DNA of 64,000 nucleotides, taken from NCBI RefSeq assembly GCF_000179035.2, contig NC_015155.1, forward strand, positions 310,001 to 374,000, in the 5' to 3' direction. Made by a program: the position numbers and the translations under genes. Under the pieces are notes generated by a model. It worked only from the letters and a program-made list of their open reading frames with translations, made no database searches and had not been told where the DNA came from. Position 1 is the stretch's first letter; each line of letters begins with the position of its first letter. The stretch comes from Mycoplasma suis str. Illinois (GTDB lineage Bacteria > Bacillota_I > Bacilli_A > Mycoplasmatales > Mycoplasmoidaceae). Below are positions 23,361 through 35,200 of the stretch, one piece after another.

Positions 23361-24281
23361 ATGCTAGAGAAGAATATCTCTTTAAAAAAAAATGCTCTTG
23401 AGCATAATATAAGTCCTGAGAATGCAATTGAGATCTTTAACTTAAGCTGCTCCTTTAAAGATAAAAGAGTTTTACACTCTTTATCTTGTCAGCTTAAGAA
23501 AGGAAAAGTTTATGGAGTAGTAGGTCCCTCTGGGGCTGGTAAAAGTGTTTTTTGCGAACACCTTAATGGTCTTCAAAGATCAGAGACAGCCAATATCTAT
23601 TATTCTTGCGGAGAAAAAGTTCTATTTTTTCAGAACAAGTTAAAAAACTATAAAAAGATTAGAAGGGAAGTTGGAATGGTATTCCAACTACCCGACTATC
23701 AACTATTTAAGGAAACTGTTCTTCAAGATATCACTTTTGGACCAAAAATATTATTTAATATTCCTCCTTCTGAAATGCCAGAATGGGAGAGAAAAGCTAG
23801 AGAAATTCTAGAAGAATTATCTTTTCCTCTAGAATTAATCAATTCTTCTCCCTTTAAGTTATCTGGAGGTCAAAAGAGAAAAGTTACTCTTGCAGGAATA
23901 CTAATTCTAGAACCTAAGGTAATAGTATTTGATGAACCAATCTTGGGATTGGATCCTCAATCTGTTAATCAGGTTATAGAATTAGTAAATCAATTAAATA
24001 AGAAGGGCGTAACTATTGTTATTTCCTCTAACAATATGGATTTCATCCTCGAGACAACAGATAATATTCTCTTCCTCGAGGATGAAAAACTAAAGAGAAA
24101 TGAACCTACTTTTAATTTCTTTAAAGATTGCCCAGATTCACTGATAAAACCAAAAGTTATTCAATTTATAGAAAATTTAGTTAGAGAGAATAAGAAGTTT
24201 GAGGGCTTATGAAGTTATAAGCCCAGAAATATTCCTGAATTAGCTCTTTCAATATCTAATGTCGTTCAACGATCTAGTTAG
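23361..24281 (+). CDS. ecfA2: Energy-coupling factor transporter ATPase (EcfA2-like)
   Basis: ATPase of an ECF vitamin/metal transporter, 306 residues. Walker A GPSGAGKS, Q-loop VFQLPDYQLF (the ECF-typical F-Q-x-P-x-x-Q-L-F), signature LSGGQKRK and Walker B VIVFDEP are intact. The family His of the H-switch appears replaced: VISSNNM is found where V-x-H-x-M is usual. ATG 23361 gives an N-terminal extension of about 20 residues. The 3' end overlaps ecfT by 23 nt. Confidence 0.88.
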
Positions 24282-25527
24282 AGGAGGACTAGATAGTCAA
24301 GGAGGAGCAAGGCTCCTCGGACTGAAACCAGCTCATAAGGCCCATCCTCTCCTAAAATTAATCGTTTTTGTTCTTTCTGTATTCCTAGTTTTCTCCAAAC
24401 TAGGAATATTTCTACATATATTATTAATACTTTTCACAGCATTAATTCTTTTTCTTTCAGGATGCCTGAAAGACTTATATAAGAAATTAATATTTCTGTT
24501 TTTAGGTATTTACCTCTTTCTGTTCTGTGTTAACTGGATTTTCAATAAAAATCCAGGTTTCTGAGACCAGAATTATCTAACTAATTCTTATTCTGATTTT
24601 GCAGATAAATTAAAAAATATGTTTACTAGACCTTTGTTTAGTTTGACTTCTTCGCAAGGAGGTTCTAATGGAAGTACATCTAATTTGCAATCAGGTTGAT
24701 TTGCTGGAGGTGAAATTCTGGAATGATGTTGTTCAAATTGCGAAAAACAACCAAATTGCAAGTGCAGTCAACAATTGAATGGAACAAGCAAAATAGCTAA
24801 TGCTTCTTCCATTGATGAGCTGAAGAAGCTTTGTGAATGCGTAAAAGATAATGCACAGTGTTGTCAAGGTGGCAAATGCATCAAAGAAATACTTGAAAAA
24901 CAAAGCTTTAAGTCTTTCTTTGTGCAAACAGCACAAGGGAAGAAAGTTGTAGTATTTCTTCCTAAGTGATATACAATAACTGCTCTTCAATTTATATTGG
25001 CCTTCAACATGGCCAATAAGTTAACTATGATTATTGCTCTGTCAAGAGCATTAAGTCATACTACTGACTTAACTTCCTTTACATTTGCAGTAGGGGAATT
25101 AATAAGACCTTTAGCGGCTTTAAAAATGCCAGTAAAGGAAATAACTCTTATTATTTCCCTAGCTATTAGATTTATTCCTTCCCTATTATTGGAAGCTATT
25201 CGAATAATAAAAGCTCAATCCAGTAGAGGAATTGACTTCAAGAATGGAAGATTTAGAGATAAGGTAACAGCCTTCTTATCCCTATTTATTCCTCTATTTA
25301 TTATTTCGATGATTAAATCGAAAGAATTGGCAAATGCTATGACTTCAAGAGCATATTTGCCAAAAGAAGATAGAACTAAATTTAGAAATTATTCAGTTGA
25401 TAGATCTCAACTGTTTGTATTTGGAGGAATAATATCCTTTATTATTCTTTGCTATTACTTTGTATTTGGAGCTTTTTATTTCTCCCCTACAGGGATGGTA
25501 GATCCAATACTATTACTTTCTATTTAG
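24259..25527 (+). CDS. ecfT: ECF transporter transmembrane protein EcfT with Cys-rich insertion
   Basis: Scaffold subunit joining EcfA ATPases to S-components. N-terminal helices around LLKLIVFVLSVFLVFS and the C-terminal coupling helix SSRGIDF plus TSRAYLP (the two Ala-Arg-Gly-like motifs) identify it. It is 422 residues against about 265 usual. The excess is an insertion of about 130 residues (about 105-235) between membrane segments, with eleven or so cysteines in clusters such as WCCSNCEKQPNCKC and CCQGGKC. On the normal topology this loop would be outside the cell. A metal- or disulfide-stabilised external domain is likely, function unknown. Confidence 0.85.
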
Positions 25528-25556
25528 AAATCTTTTAAAAAACCTAAAAGATTTCT
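25526..25556. repeat. 11-bp inverted repeat after ecfT
   Basis: Arms AGAAATCTTTT and AAAAGATTTCT with a 9-nt loop. It starts at the ecfT stop codon and ends at the TTG start of the next gene, so it may partly terminate transcription or modulate translation of the downstream ECF genes. Confidence 0.6.
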
Positions 25557-25835
25557 TTGGGAGGTGAAGAATCTAGAAGTAAAAATAGTAAGTTTGATTG
25601 GTGAATCATACCTAGATTCTTCTATGAATTGACTAAGGGGGCAATTAAAAAGATTCTTCTTATACTTTTCTGGATCATATATGGGATCATATTTATAGCT
25701 TTATGAGTTGGAAGCAGTTTCTGGAGTGCCTTCCCCTTAGTCATCCTTGTAGTTATCTTTTACATTGTTAAATATCTAAGGGAAAAGATAAAAGAAGAAA
25801 AGGAGAAAAATAACAATAGAAGTAAATATAGGTAA
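25557..25835 (+). CDS. Small membrane protein in ECF operon
   Basis: A 92-residue protein with two adjacent hydrophobic stretches (LLILFWIIYGIIFIAL and VILVVIFYIVKYL) and a Lys/Glu/Asn-rich C-terminus. No family recognised. TTG 25557 is the only start in frame and sits just after the hairpin; the stop is 3 nt before the next ecfA. Its position inside the ECF operon suggests an accessory or S-component-like role, but it is too short for a known S-component. Confidence 0.6.
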
Positions 25836-25838
25836 GAG

Positions 25839-26723
25839 ATGTCAGCTTTAGAGAAAGAAAAAACAAAGCTTAAAGCTATTGATATTAAAAAGCTTTGTTT
25901 TTCTTACTCTAAAGACACTTCCTTCATTAAAAACTTGTCTATTTGTTTAGATGCAGAAAAGTATTACTGCATCGTGGGTCACAATGGATCAGGTAAGTCT
26001 ACTTTCTCAAAACTTTTGACAGGACTTTTAAAGCCTAAGTCTGGAACTATTCATATTTTTGACAAGTCCATCACAAAAATTAACTATCAGAAAATCTTCT
26101 CCTTTTTGGGAGTAGTTTTTCAAAATCCTGATAGTCAATTTATTACCTCTTCAATTGAAGAGGAATTAGCTTTTGGACTTGAAAATAAGAAAGTTCCCTC
26201 CAAACTTATGTCCAAAGTGGTAGAGGAACTTATTGAAGCTTTAAATTTGGAAAGCTTAAAAAATAAGTCTCCAGCCATATTATCTGGAGGACAAAAACAG
26301 AAGATAGCAATAGCTTCTGTTTTGGCATTTAATCCAGCGCTCTTCTTATTTGATGAATCTAGTTCGTTGCTTTCTCCTGCGGAAAAGCAACAAATAGTTA
26401 AGTTAATGAAGCAACTAGTAGTTGATTACAAAAAAACAGTAGTTTCAATAACTCACGATATGGAGGAGTTATTACAAGCAGATGAGATAATCATCTTTTC
26501 TAAGGGAAAGATAGTATCTCATCTAAAAAGTAGTGCAGAATTATTTAGACTACCTCTCTCTTTCTTTAAGGAGTTAGCTTTAACTCCCCCTTTCTCAGTT
26601 CAGTTAGGGAATTCCCTAACTGAGAAACACTCGTTAGATATTCCTCCTTTTTCTTCTGAGGAAGAATTAATTAGCAATATAGCTCAGCTAAAAAAGAGAA
26701 CTTTTGACTGAGAAAAAGAGTAA
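25839..26723 (+). CDS. ecfA1: Energy-coupling factor transporter ATPase (EcfA1-like)
   Basis: Second ECF ATPase, 294 residues. Walker A GHNGSGKST, Q-loop FQNPDSQFI (ECF-typical), signature LSGGQKQK and H-loop VSITHDM are intact. Walker B reads LFLFDESSS, with Ser in place of the common Pro after the catalytic Glu. It would pair with the EcfA2-like protein on EcfT. ATG 25839 follows AGGTAAGAG. Final codons include one UGA read as Trp before TAA 26721-26723. Confidence 0.88.
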
Positions 26724-26780
26724 TTTTCTTTGGTCAGTTTTTAAAATCTTGAATTGTAGTAGTTCAAATAAGTAATTAGA

Positions 26781-27257
26781 GTGGCAAAAATTAGAAAAAG
26801 AGAACTTCTCCCAAAGAAGGTGAGACCTTCTGGTGGATGATGAGAATCTCAAAATATTTTTAAAAAAATTGGATTAGTATGTGGTTACTTTTTAGTTTTC
26901 GTATTAGGTCTTTTTGCTCTTAATGTAGTAGCTTTTTTTGCCCTTCCAATTCTTATAGCTTCTTTAATTGGTGTTTGAACATTATTTGGAGCTATAAAAG
27001 TTTTTGATAATTGAAGGTGGGGAAATTTCTTTAGATTCTCAGTGGAAAGAGATGGCGATTCTTTTGACGATGAAGAATTAGATTTAGCTCTTAGAGGATC
27101 TAAAACTGAAGAAAAAGTAAATTCTCCTGAACAAGAACAAAAAGCAGAAGAACAAGTTGAAAGTTCTGAAAATGTTGAAACTGTAGTTGAAGAACTTCAA
27201 ACTCAAGAAGAAGCTTCCGAAGCTCAACCAGTTGAATTTTCAGAAGAAGTTAAATAA
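26781..27257 (+). CDS. Membrane protein with acidic tail
   Basis: A 158-residue protein. The N-terminus is basic (KIRKRELLPKK) with two Trp from consecutive UGA codons, then a hydrophobic region of about 45 residues with two helices (YFLVFVLGLFALNVVAFF, LPILIASLIGVWTLF), then a Glu/Ser/Val-rich tail of about 70 residues that is probably unstructured. No domain recognised. GTG 26781 is the first start in frame. It lies between the ECF operon and the large coiled-coil gene. Confidence 0.6.
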
Positions 27258-27335
27258 TTTTTTAATTGCTTCTTGTCTTTTAAAAATTTTTATTAAGCTA
27301 AATTAAGGCGAGTTTTCGCCTTCAAATAAAAAATA

Positions 27336-30300
27336 ATGAGTAAGCCTGCAACAAAGAGCATGACAATAAGAGAGAGAATTCAACGATTCTTAAATTCTCA
27401 CAGGTCTCCCTATGCTTTCATTTCTTCTCCAGAAATTCTTGATATATTAAGTCAATCTGAACAACTTCCTCTAGCTAGTGAATTAGATCCAAAGCTAGGC
27501 CCAATATTTGAACTTACTTTAGGTAAGAAACAATATTATGTAAGGGAAATATTAGATAAAAAATTCCTTCTCGTTAGAAAGGAATTTTTTAATGAAAGTC
27601 TTGTAGAAGTTAGAGTTCCTTCTGACATTAAGTCAGAATTTGGACTTGTTTACTTAGTTACTCAATTTCCTCTTGACGAATTAAGAAGGGGGAGTGAAGA
27701 GCAACTAGAAGTTTCCACTGAAGAACCTCCATTAACAACCATTGGTGAACCAGAATCTGGTTCTTACATTAAGTTATCTGACTCTGAAGAACAATCAATT
27801 TACTTATCAAGAAAATTCAAGGAGCAGCAAATTCAAAAATATAAGAGATTTACTTGAAGACCTTGCTTTGCTTCTCCCGGAGAATTATTTTCTAATTTCT
27901 TACTTTTAGGAAAAAATAATTTAACTGAAAAATTATCTCCCGCAGGAGATAACAAGGTAATTAAAACTCCAGTTAAAAATTGACTTTACAAGAATTATCA
28001 ATCTTCATTTGACTTCCTTCTTGAAGACTTTAAGGACTTCAAGACATCACTCATTGAAGTAGTTCCTACTCCGGAAGAAAAGTACAAGAAATCACTTGAA
28101 AAGACTTGCAAATATTCGCAAAAGTCTAAATACTTTAATGCTCATTTCCCATTTCCTGTAGTAAGGGAATTAAATAATTCCCATCACTTCTGACTTTCAT
28201 TATCAAGTCAATATAAGAAAGTTGATGATTTTGCAATCCAATTAAAGAACTATTACAGTTCTTTGAGTTTTAGACAACTAGATCAATTAGTTGAACAAAG
28301 AAATAATGAAGAAGTATCTACACGAATTTGATCTAAGTTACAGCAAAGAGCAACTGGACTTCATAAATACGAAAGTCAAAATAATTCCTTCAAGAAATTA
28401 CTTGACGAAAAAATTAATCAACTTCAAGCAAAGAATGATGAATTAACTTCCTATCTAACAGATCTTCAGCAGAAGTTATCTGAGGAAGGAAAATCCCCAG
28501 ATACTGATGTTGTTTACCTTCAAACTCTGAAGGAAAAGAAAGCGATACTAGAAGATATTGAGAAAACTCTTAGAGTTTTAGAAGAGTATTCTTTGAGAAT
28601 TCAAAGATTCTCTTCTCCAGAAAGTAGTAACTTCGAGGCTCATTTCTATCTAACAATATTTGGTTCTAATGCCATTCTTTCCCAATATGACTGACTTGTT
28701 GGTAATACACTATTTGAACTAAATGATCAAATAAATGAAATAGTTTATTACCAACAAGAAATTGAAAAGACTTTCTTTGAAAAATTAAGCATTCTTCACA
28801 AAGCTAGAAAAGCTGAATTAAAGCTTGAATTTATTTCTCAAGATAGAGAGCTTTCTAAGCTCATCTATCAACAAAAAGAAAAAGAAAAGAGACTTCTTAG
28901 ATCTGATCAATTAAAAGAACTAGAGATTCAAGGATCTCTACAAGTATCTAAATCTAATGTTCAAAAGAAAATTAATGAAGAAAAAGCTAAGTTATCTAGA
29001 TACCTAGATAGACTTAATAGACTGGATTCATATCCAGACTATGAAGATAGATCTAGAAGTCTTAGAGAAAGAAAAGAACTATTTAAGCAAAAAGTTGGTC
29101 AATATAGAGAAGAAATATATGCCCTAAAGCTTAAGGTTGAGAGAATTGAAGCTCAATATTCTTCTTTCCTTTCTTCCCTTAGGGAAGAAATATTGGACTT
29201 CCAAAAGAATATAAGTAATTCTTATTCTCTTCACCTTTCTCTTTTAAATAGTTCAACTAGTCAAGTTTGATCTGACTGAGCAAAACAAGGAATAGGTTAC
29301 ATTGAGAGAATTCTCTCAAGAAAAGACAAATTAATGAGAGAATTCTCTGAAATTATTGTTCTAAATCTGAAGAAAATGTATCTCTCTCAAGAAGAACTTC
29401 TTGAAGAATCTAAGAAGAGAGAAAAAGAATGAGAAAGAGTTTACTCTGAAATGGTTGAAGAATTTAAAACACTTGGATATTTCCTGTCCAAGCCTAAACC
29501 ATCTGAACATTACTATAGATTCTTACCTAAAATGGAAAGATCTCATCTTTCTCTATCACCTGAGATAGAGAAATTAATTTATTTCAAACCTATGTTGAAA
29601 TATTCAGCACCTAAGGTTAATGAATTAATAGGTCTTTCTCCTAAGTTATTGAATGATGAAGAATTCTTGGTTATAGACCAAGTTTGAACTAAATTAACTC
29701 CTATGCAAGAACACTATTTAAGACAAAAAGTTGCTAGAGAAAATCAAGAAAAAGATAAAGAGAGAATAGAAGAACTTTTGAAAAAACAAAAAGAAGAAAT
29801 GCATAAAAAATTGCAATCTAAGAATTACTGTTTTAGAAAAATGACTTTTGAGGAAGATTTTCCTCAAGAAGCAGATGAAGAAGAAAGAATGAGAAGATTG
29901 AAATCATTTGAGAAAGCTCAATTCCACAATTGGAAGGAAACTAACTTCACTTCTTCAGAAGTTAGATATAAATTCAAGGATATGTTGTCTAACTTAACTA
30001 AGAGAGTGATAACTCTAAAGGGTGTAGAAGTTTGAGGAAATAACTTAAACATTAGTGACAAGGGAGAATTAGAAGATCCTAGTCTAGTAGAAAGACTAGG
30101 AGAATGAGATTACTTTATTAAGTCCAAAGATAAATTGAGTTTTATAGAGTCTTGTGGACTATCTTCATTTAAGTTAGATGAATCAGAAACTTTCGATCTA
30201 GAAGGTGAAAGTTATCTATCTATTTTGGAAACTCTAGAAGATAGAGATTCAGAAATTAAGAATAGTAAAGTAGTTGGAAAACCTAATAAGCCAACTATTG

Positions 30301-30659
30301 ATGATTGATTGAATCTAAATCTAAAGAGATATAGAGAAGAAAAGAAGAAGATAGATATAGTTGAAGTTAAAGAAGGACTTCTATCTCTAGAGAGAGAGAT
30401 AGAAGTCCTAAAGAAAACTTCAGGTAATTACAAAGAGGCTTGTGAATTAGAAAGATCTAAGAGAGAAATATTGTGTGCTGAAATGAAGAAAGAATTAGAA
30501 GATATTCAACAATATCTTGAACAAGAATCTAAGGAACTGGAAGAGATATTTATTCAATCTCAAGATATGTTGAATCTAAGCTTTGAAGAAATAGATAAGA
30601 AGCTAGCAGAAAGAAGAAAGAATATTTTAGAACTTAAAATGGAAAAGAAACCTTTTTAA
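27336..30659 (+). CDS. Large coiled-coil protein (1107 residues)
   Basis: One uninterrupted frame under code 4, with UGA-Trp codons scattered through it. Long heptad-rich stretches dominate, for example around residues 345-450 (LDEKINQLQAKNDELTSYL), 480-650 and 790-850, ending in another coiled coil near 990-1105. There is no signal peptide and no recognised enzymatic domain. Proteins of this type build cytoskeletal or terminal-organelle structures in other mycoplasmas; a structural role is the best guess. It is immediately upstream of rpmB (6 nt), so it shares a transcript with ribosomal genes. Confidence 0.7.
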
Positions 30660-30665
30660 GTTCTT

Positions 30666-30869
30666 ATGGGAAATAGATTAGATAGAGTTACTGGAAGAAG
30701 TTCCAAAACTGGGAACAATAGATCCAAGGCCATGAACGCCACTAAGAGAGCTTGGAATTTAAATATTCAAAGCTTTCAATTAATAGATGCAGTTACTGGA
30801 AAGAAATTTAGAGTTAAAACTTCAGTAAAAACTGTTAGAACTTGAAAGAAAAATGGGAAAATTAAATAA
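30666..30869 (+). CDS. rpmB: 50S ribosomal protein L28
   Basis: A 67-residue L28. The conserved N-terminal D-R-V-T-G-R...GNNRSKAMNATKRAW pattern and the C-terminal VKTSVKTVRTWKK segment match the family. ATG 30666 lies 6 nt after the coiled-coil gene and the stop is 2 nt before rpsD. One Trp is encoded by UGA near the C-terminus. Too short for a simple length filter once UGA is treated as stop. Confidence 0.93.
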
Positions 30870-30871
30870 TT

Positions 30872-31480
30872 ATGTCTAGATATTTAGGACCTCTATATAA
30901 GAAATCCAGACAACATGGATTTTCTTTCTATGAAGATGGAAGAGAATTTTCTAAGGGAAAGCAAAGAGAATATGGTCCAGGTCAACACGGACCAACTAAA
31001 TTTAAAAAATTAAGTCTTCACGGGGAACAACTTAGAGAAAAGCAAAAACTTGCTATTCTCTATGGACTTAGAGAAAAGCAAATGAGAAGATTCTTTAAGA
31101 TGGCTCAAAAGATGCCAGGATCTCTAGCACTTAATTTCCTAATTCTTTTGGAAAGTAAATTAGACAATTTAGTATTTAGAGCTGGTATGGCTAATACTAG
31201 AAGAGCTGCTAGACAATTAATAGTTCACGGACACATAAGACTAAATGGAAAAAAAGTAGATATTCCTTCTTATGTTGTTCCTCCTTCTTCAGTAATTGAA
31301 GTTGCAGAAAAAAGTAGAGATATTCCAGTTGTTAACTATTTCAAACACTTTACACCTCTACCATTCATTCAATTGGATCACAAATACAGAGCAGTGTATT
31401 TGAGATATCCTGAAAGATCTGAAATGAATTTGGAACTAAATGAAGTTTTCGCAACTGAATGATATAAACAATATACTTAA
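30872..31480 (+). CDS. rpsD: 30S ribosomal protein S4
   Basis: Primary 16S rRNA-binding protein, 202 residues. N-terminal YLGPLYKKSRQHGF, then GQHGPTKFKKLSLHGEQLREKQKL, and the S4 RNA-binding domain (SKLDNLVFRAGMANTRRAARQLIVHGHI) are all typical. No N-terminal Cys zinc cluster. ATG 30872 follows rpmB by 2 nt. The last codons include one UGA-Trp. Confidence 0.97.
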
Positions 31481-31525
31481 TACCTCTCCTTACTGGAGAA
31501 TTAATTTTTTAGTTCTAAAAGTTAT

Positions 31526-32221
31526 ATAAGACTACAGCGAATTGTAGAAGTATTAAAGCAGGATTTATCCTGCTTTAGTAATTCCCTTTTAGTTGATATA
31601 GGGGCAGATTTAGGCCTTTTAGGCCTGAATTTGCTTTCTCAAAAACTAGTTAATAAAGTCTGAAATGTTGAAGTAAGTAAAAAAGCTTTGGAAGACTCTA
31701 AAGAAATATATAGTAGAAGAGGAGTTGCAAACTCCTCTGAATTTATTTATTCTGATGGTTTTACTGGACTCCCAAAAAAACTTAGTCAAAGTTTTTTAAA
31801 TTCAGAATCACAATTACTTGTAATTGTTTTTGCAGGGCTTGGCTCTACAAAAATTCTCAATATACTCGAGAAATTTCCTAAAGAATGACTTAAAGCTAAA
31901 AATGTTTTACTTTTAATTGTTTCTCACACTCATCCTCTAAAAATATTGGATTGATCTTCAGAGAATGAGTGAAAACTCAGAAAAGAAGAATATTTCACAT
32001 ATAATGACAAGATTTATCCAATATTATTGTTCTCTAAGGGATTTTCAGATATAGATCTTTTCCCTGAAAGAAGAAAAAATAATTATCTTGTAGATAATTT
32101 GTATTACCGAAAATACTGAGATAATTATTATGAGTGACAGGCAAAATATATAGAAAACAAGAAGGATAAAGTCATTCAAGAGTGAATGAAGTGATATTCT
32201 ACTATTAGACTCAAAAAGTAA
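31526..32221 (+). CDS. trmK: tRNA (adenine-N1)-methyltransferase TrmK with AUA start
   Basis: SAM-dependent m1A22 tRNA methyltransferase, 231 residues. N-terminal RLQRIVEVL, SAM motif I LLVDIGADLG, and FAGLGSTKIL (family AG-M-GG-x-x-I) identify TrmK; a C-terminal coiled-coil region follows. After the in-frame TAA 31502 there is no ATG, GTG or TTG before motif I. ATA 31526 gives the family N-terminus (Arg-Leu-Gln-Arg-Ile). Six UGA codons at least are read as Trp. It follows rpsD by 45 nt and ends at a strong hairpin. Confidence 0.85.
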
Positions 32222-32256
32222 ATTAACTTTTTAGTCTACGTAAATAATAAAGTAGT

Positions 32257-32282
32257 TAACTAGCTGAATTTTCAGCTAGTTA
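32257..32282 (+). terminator. 12-bp hairpin between trmK and polC
   Basis: TAACTAGCTGAA-TT-TTCAGCTAGTTA, perfect 12-bp arms separated by two bases, 35 bp after trmK and 16 bp before polC. A terminator for the rpmB-rpsD-trmK transcript or a polC leader hairpin. Confidence 0.6.
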
Positions 32283-32298
32283 TATAAGTTAGATAAAG

Positions 32299-35200
32299 AT
32301 GGCAGTTAAGTCTAAAAAAACATTGACTTCTAAATTTAAATCCCTTTTCGTTAAGAAGTTATTACTTCTTACAGAGGAGGAATTTAAAAAATTACTCGAA
32401 AGAGCTGAGATAAGTGGATCTTTTTCTTCCTCTAAAGATCGATTTGATGTAAATGTAACTTATTTTGATGAACCTCTATTTAGTGAATTAATAAAGTTCT
32501 TCAATTTCTCTTCCTCTGTTTGCTTTATTCACGTGAAATTGCACTATCTCTACAATACTAGTGCAATTTACAGACTAGTATCTGAATGATTTAAATATTT
32601 TTCTTTTAACTCGGAAGAACGAGAAAAGTTCTTCCTAAAAGAAAATCACATAGTTTTTGAATTCCCTCAGTTGATTCTCAAAGCTGAGAATCTTATGCAA
32701 GAAAAATATTTTTCTTTTCACTTAGATCATCTAAAAAGTTTTCTTGAATATGTCTTTGAGTATCACAAAATTTGAATCTCCTTTGTAAAAGTAGATTCAG
32801 TTCCAACAACCCCAACAATATCTATTCCGGAAAATAGATTTTCTTTTAGAGAGAACGAAGGAGAGTTTATTCCTCCGGGACAAGATAGAAATATAAGAAA
32901 AGGCCTTTATAAGCTTTACTTCTTCGAAGAAATAGAGAATTATTCTTATAGAAAGAAAAAAGCCTACCAAGTAGGCTTTACTAACCTAAAAGAACATTAT
33001 TTCCTAATTCTAGGAAGACTAGTAGATGACAAGAAGAGAGATTTAATTCTCGAAAAGCTAAAAATTGGGAAATGATTCCAAATTGAGTTCAAGTTAGACT
33101 TAGAGAATCTCTCTAAGACTAAAACACTTGCCAATTATGACGGATGACTAATTAATTGTTTAGAGGCTGAGTCTCCAGATGAGACTCAGTTCACAGACAA
33201 TTCAGAAAAGAAAGCTTTTCCTCTGAATGTATATACTAAGTACTCAAGTTTTGATGGTTTATTTACATCAGCTGAGTGAGCTAAATTATCCGCAGAATGC
33301 GGATATGATGTACTAGCTCTCACAGACTTTAATAATGTTCACTCTTTCCCAGAATCTGAAAAGAGTGTAAAGAAAAATAAATTAAAGGCTCTTTATGGAG
33401 CTGAGTTTGAAGTTGTTTCTTCAGACTTACAAATAATTAAGAATGTCGAAAATTTAAAACCAGAAGACGATATCGTCTTCTCAATTTTTGACCTAGAAAC
33501 AACAGGTCTAAATCCTATATTTGATGAAATAATAGAAATATTTGTTCTCAAATACAGTTCTGGAACTGTAATAGATCACTATTACAGCCTTATTAGATGT
33601 AATAAGAAGTTAAGAAAAGAAATTATTAACTTAACTCACATTACTGAAGAAAAACTAAATATGTCCGGAAGAGATAAGTTAACAGTTCTTCAGGAAGTAA
33701 GAGATTTTGTTTCTGGAACTGTATTAATAGCTCACAATGGAATAGACTTTGACTTTCCATTTCTGAACTCAGAATTGAGAAAGTCAGGACTTGAGCCACT
33801 AGATAACCCTATATTAGATACTCTAAGGCTCTGCAAAGCATTAGAAGAAGGAAAGAAGTCTAAGTCTTATTCTCTTTTTGCTATTGCAAAAAAGATGTCA
33901 ATTAATGTTGTGGAGCAGGAGCTCCACAACTCAGAATATGACACTAGATGTTTAGCAAAAATGTGAGAGTTCTGATCTCAACAACTTATTGATCTTTCAC
34001 TAGACCCATATACATATGATGGTCTAGTGAACCTTAATTCTTCATTTGACAAAGATAAATTACTTAGAAATTATTTTGGAAATAATGTAATTATTTTTGC
34101 AAAAAATCAAAAGGGATTGAAATCTCTTTATGAATTAGTTTCTATAGCCCATACTGAACACTTTGTGGATAAACCAAGACTTAAGTGAGATGCTATAGAA
34201 ACTAGAAGAGAAAACTTAATAGTCTTATCTTCTCCTACAAATAGTGCATTAGTAAATGCAGTATTAAATGATGAATTTGACACCTTCAAAAAAGAAGGCG
34301 AGAAATTTGACTATATAAGCTTGCCCCCTCCTTCTAATTTCTCTCACGAAATAAGTAGGGGGTTTTTTGAAGATGGGGAAGTAGAGACTCTTCTAAAAAC
34401 CTTTTATGAGTGAGCAGATAATTGTCAATTTAAATTAATTGCCAATTACTGCCTAAAATATCAAGACTTTAAAGAAGTTGAACAATACAAAGTACTTGTT
34501 CATGCTAAGAGTATAGGTGGCAAGAGACACTACCTATACTCAAGTAAACATGGTAATGATGTATTACCAGATTACTCTTGGAGAACTACAGAAAGACTTA
34601 TTTCAGAATATGACTTCCTATCTCTTTCCGAGAAAGAGAAGGAAGATCTATTCTTCACTTATAGATATGAATTAGCTAATAGTGTTAGTCCAGATATTTT
34701 TGTTAATAAGAGTGAATTAGCTATTCCAAAAATACCTGGAGCTCTCGAGAATATAAAAGAATATATTCACAGAAAATTAACAGCTAAATATGGAAAGAAG
34801 TTGGATAAGCAAATACAAGCGACAATAAATAGAGAGCTTACAGGTATTGTTGAAAACGGATATGAGTCAGTTTATTGGTGTGCACACCTTTTAGTTCAAA
34901 GGTCTAAGTCTGAAGGATTTTTAGTAGGATCAAGAGGATCTGTTGGATCCTCTTTCCTAGCACATGCACTAGAAATTAGTGATGTTAATCCACTACCACC
35001 TCATTACTACTGTAGTCAGTGTTCTTATTTCTTGATGTGCACTAATTTCAGAGAGTCAGGATTTGATCTAGAAACTAGAAGATGTCCTCAATGTGCTTCT
35101 GAATTATCCTCTGATGGCCAGAATATTCCATTCGAAACATTCTTAGGGCTAGAACGAAATAAGATTCCAGATATTGACCTTAACTTTTCTGGTCAATATC

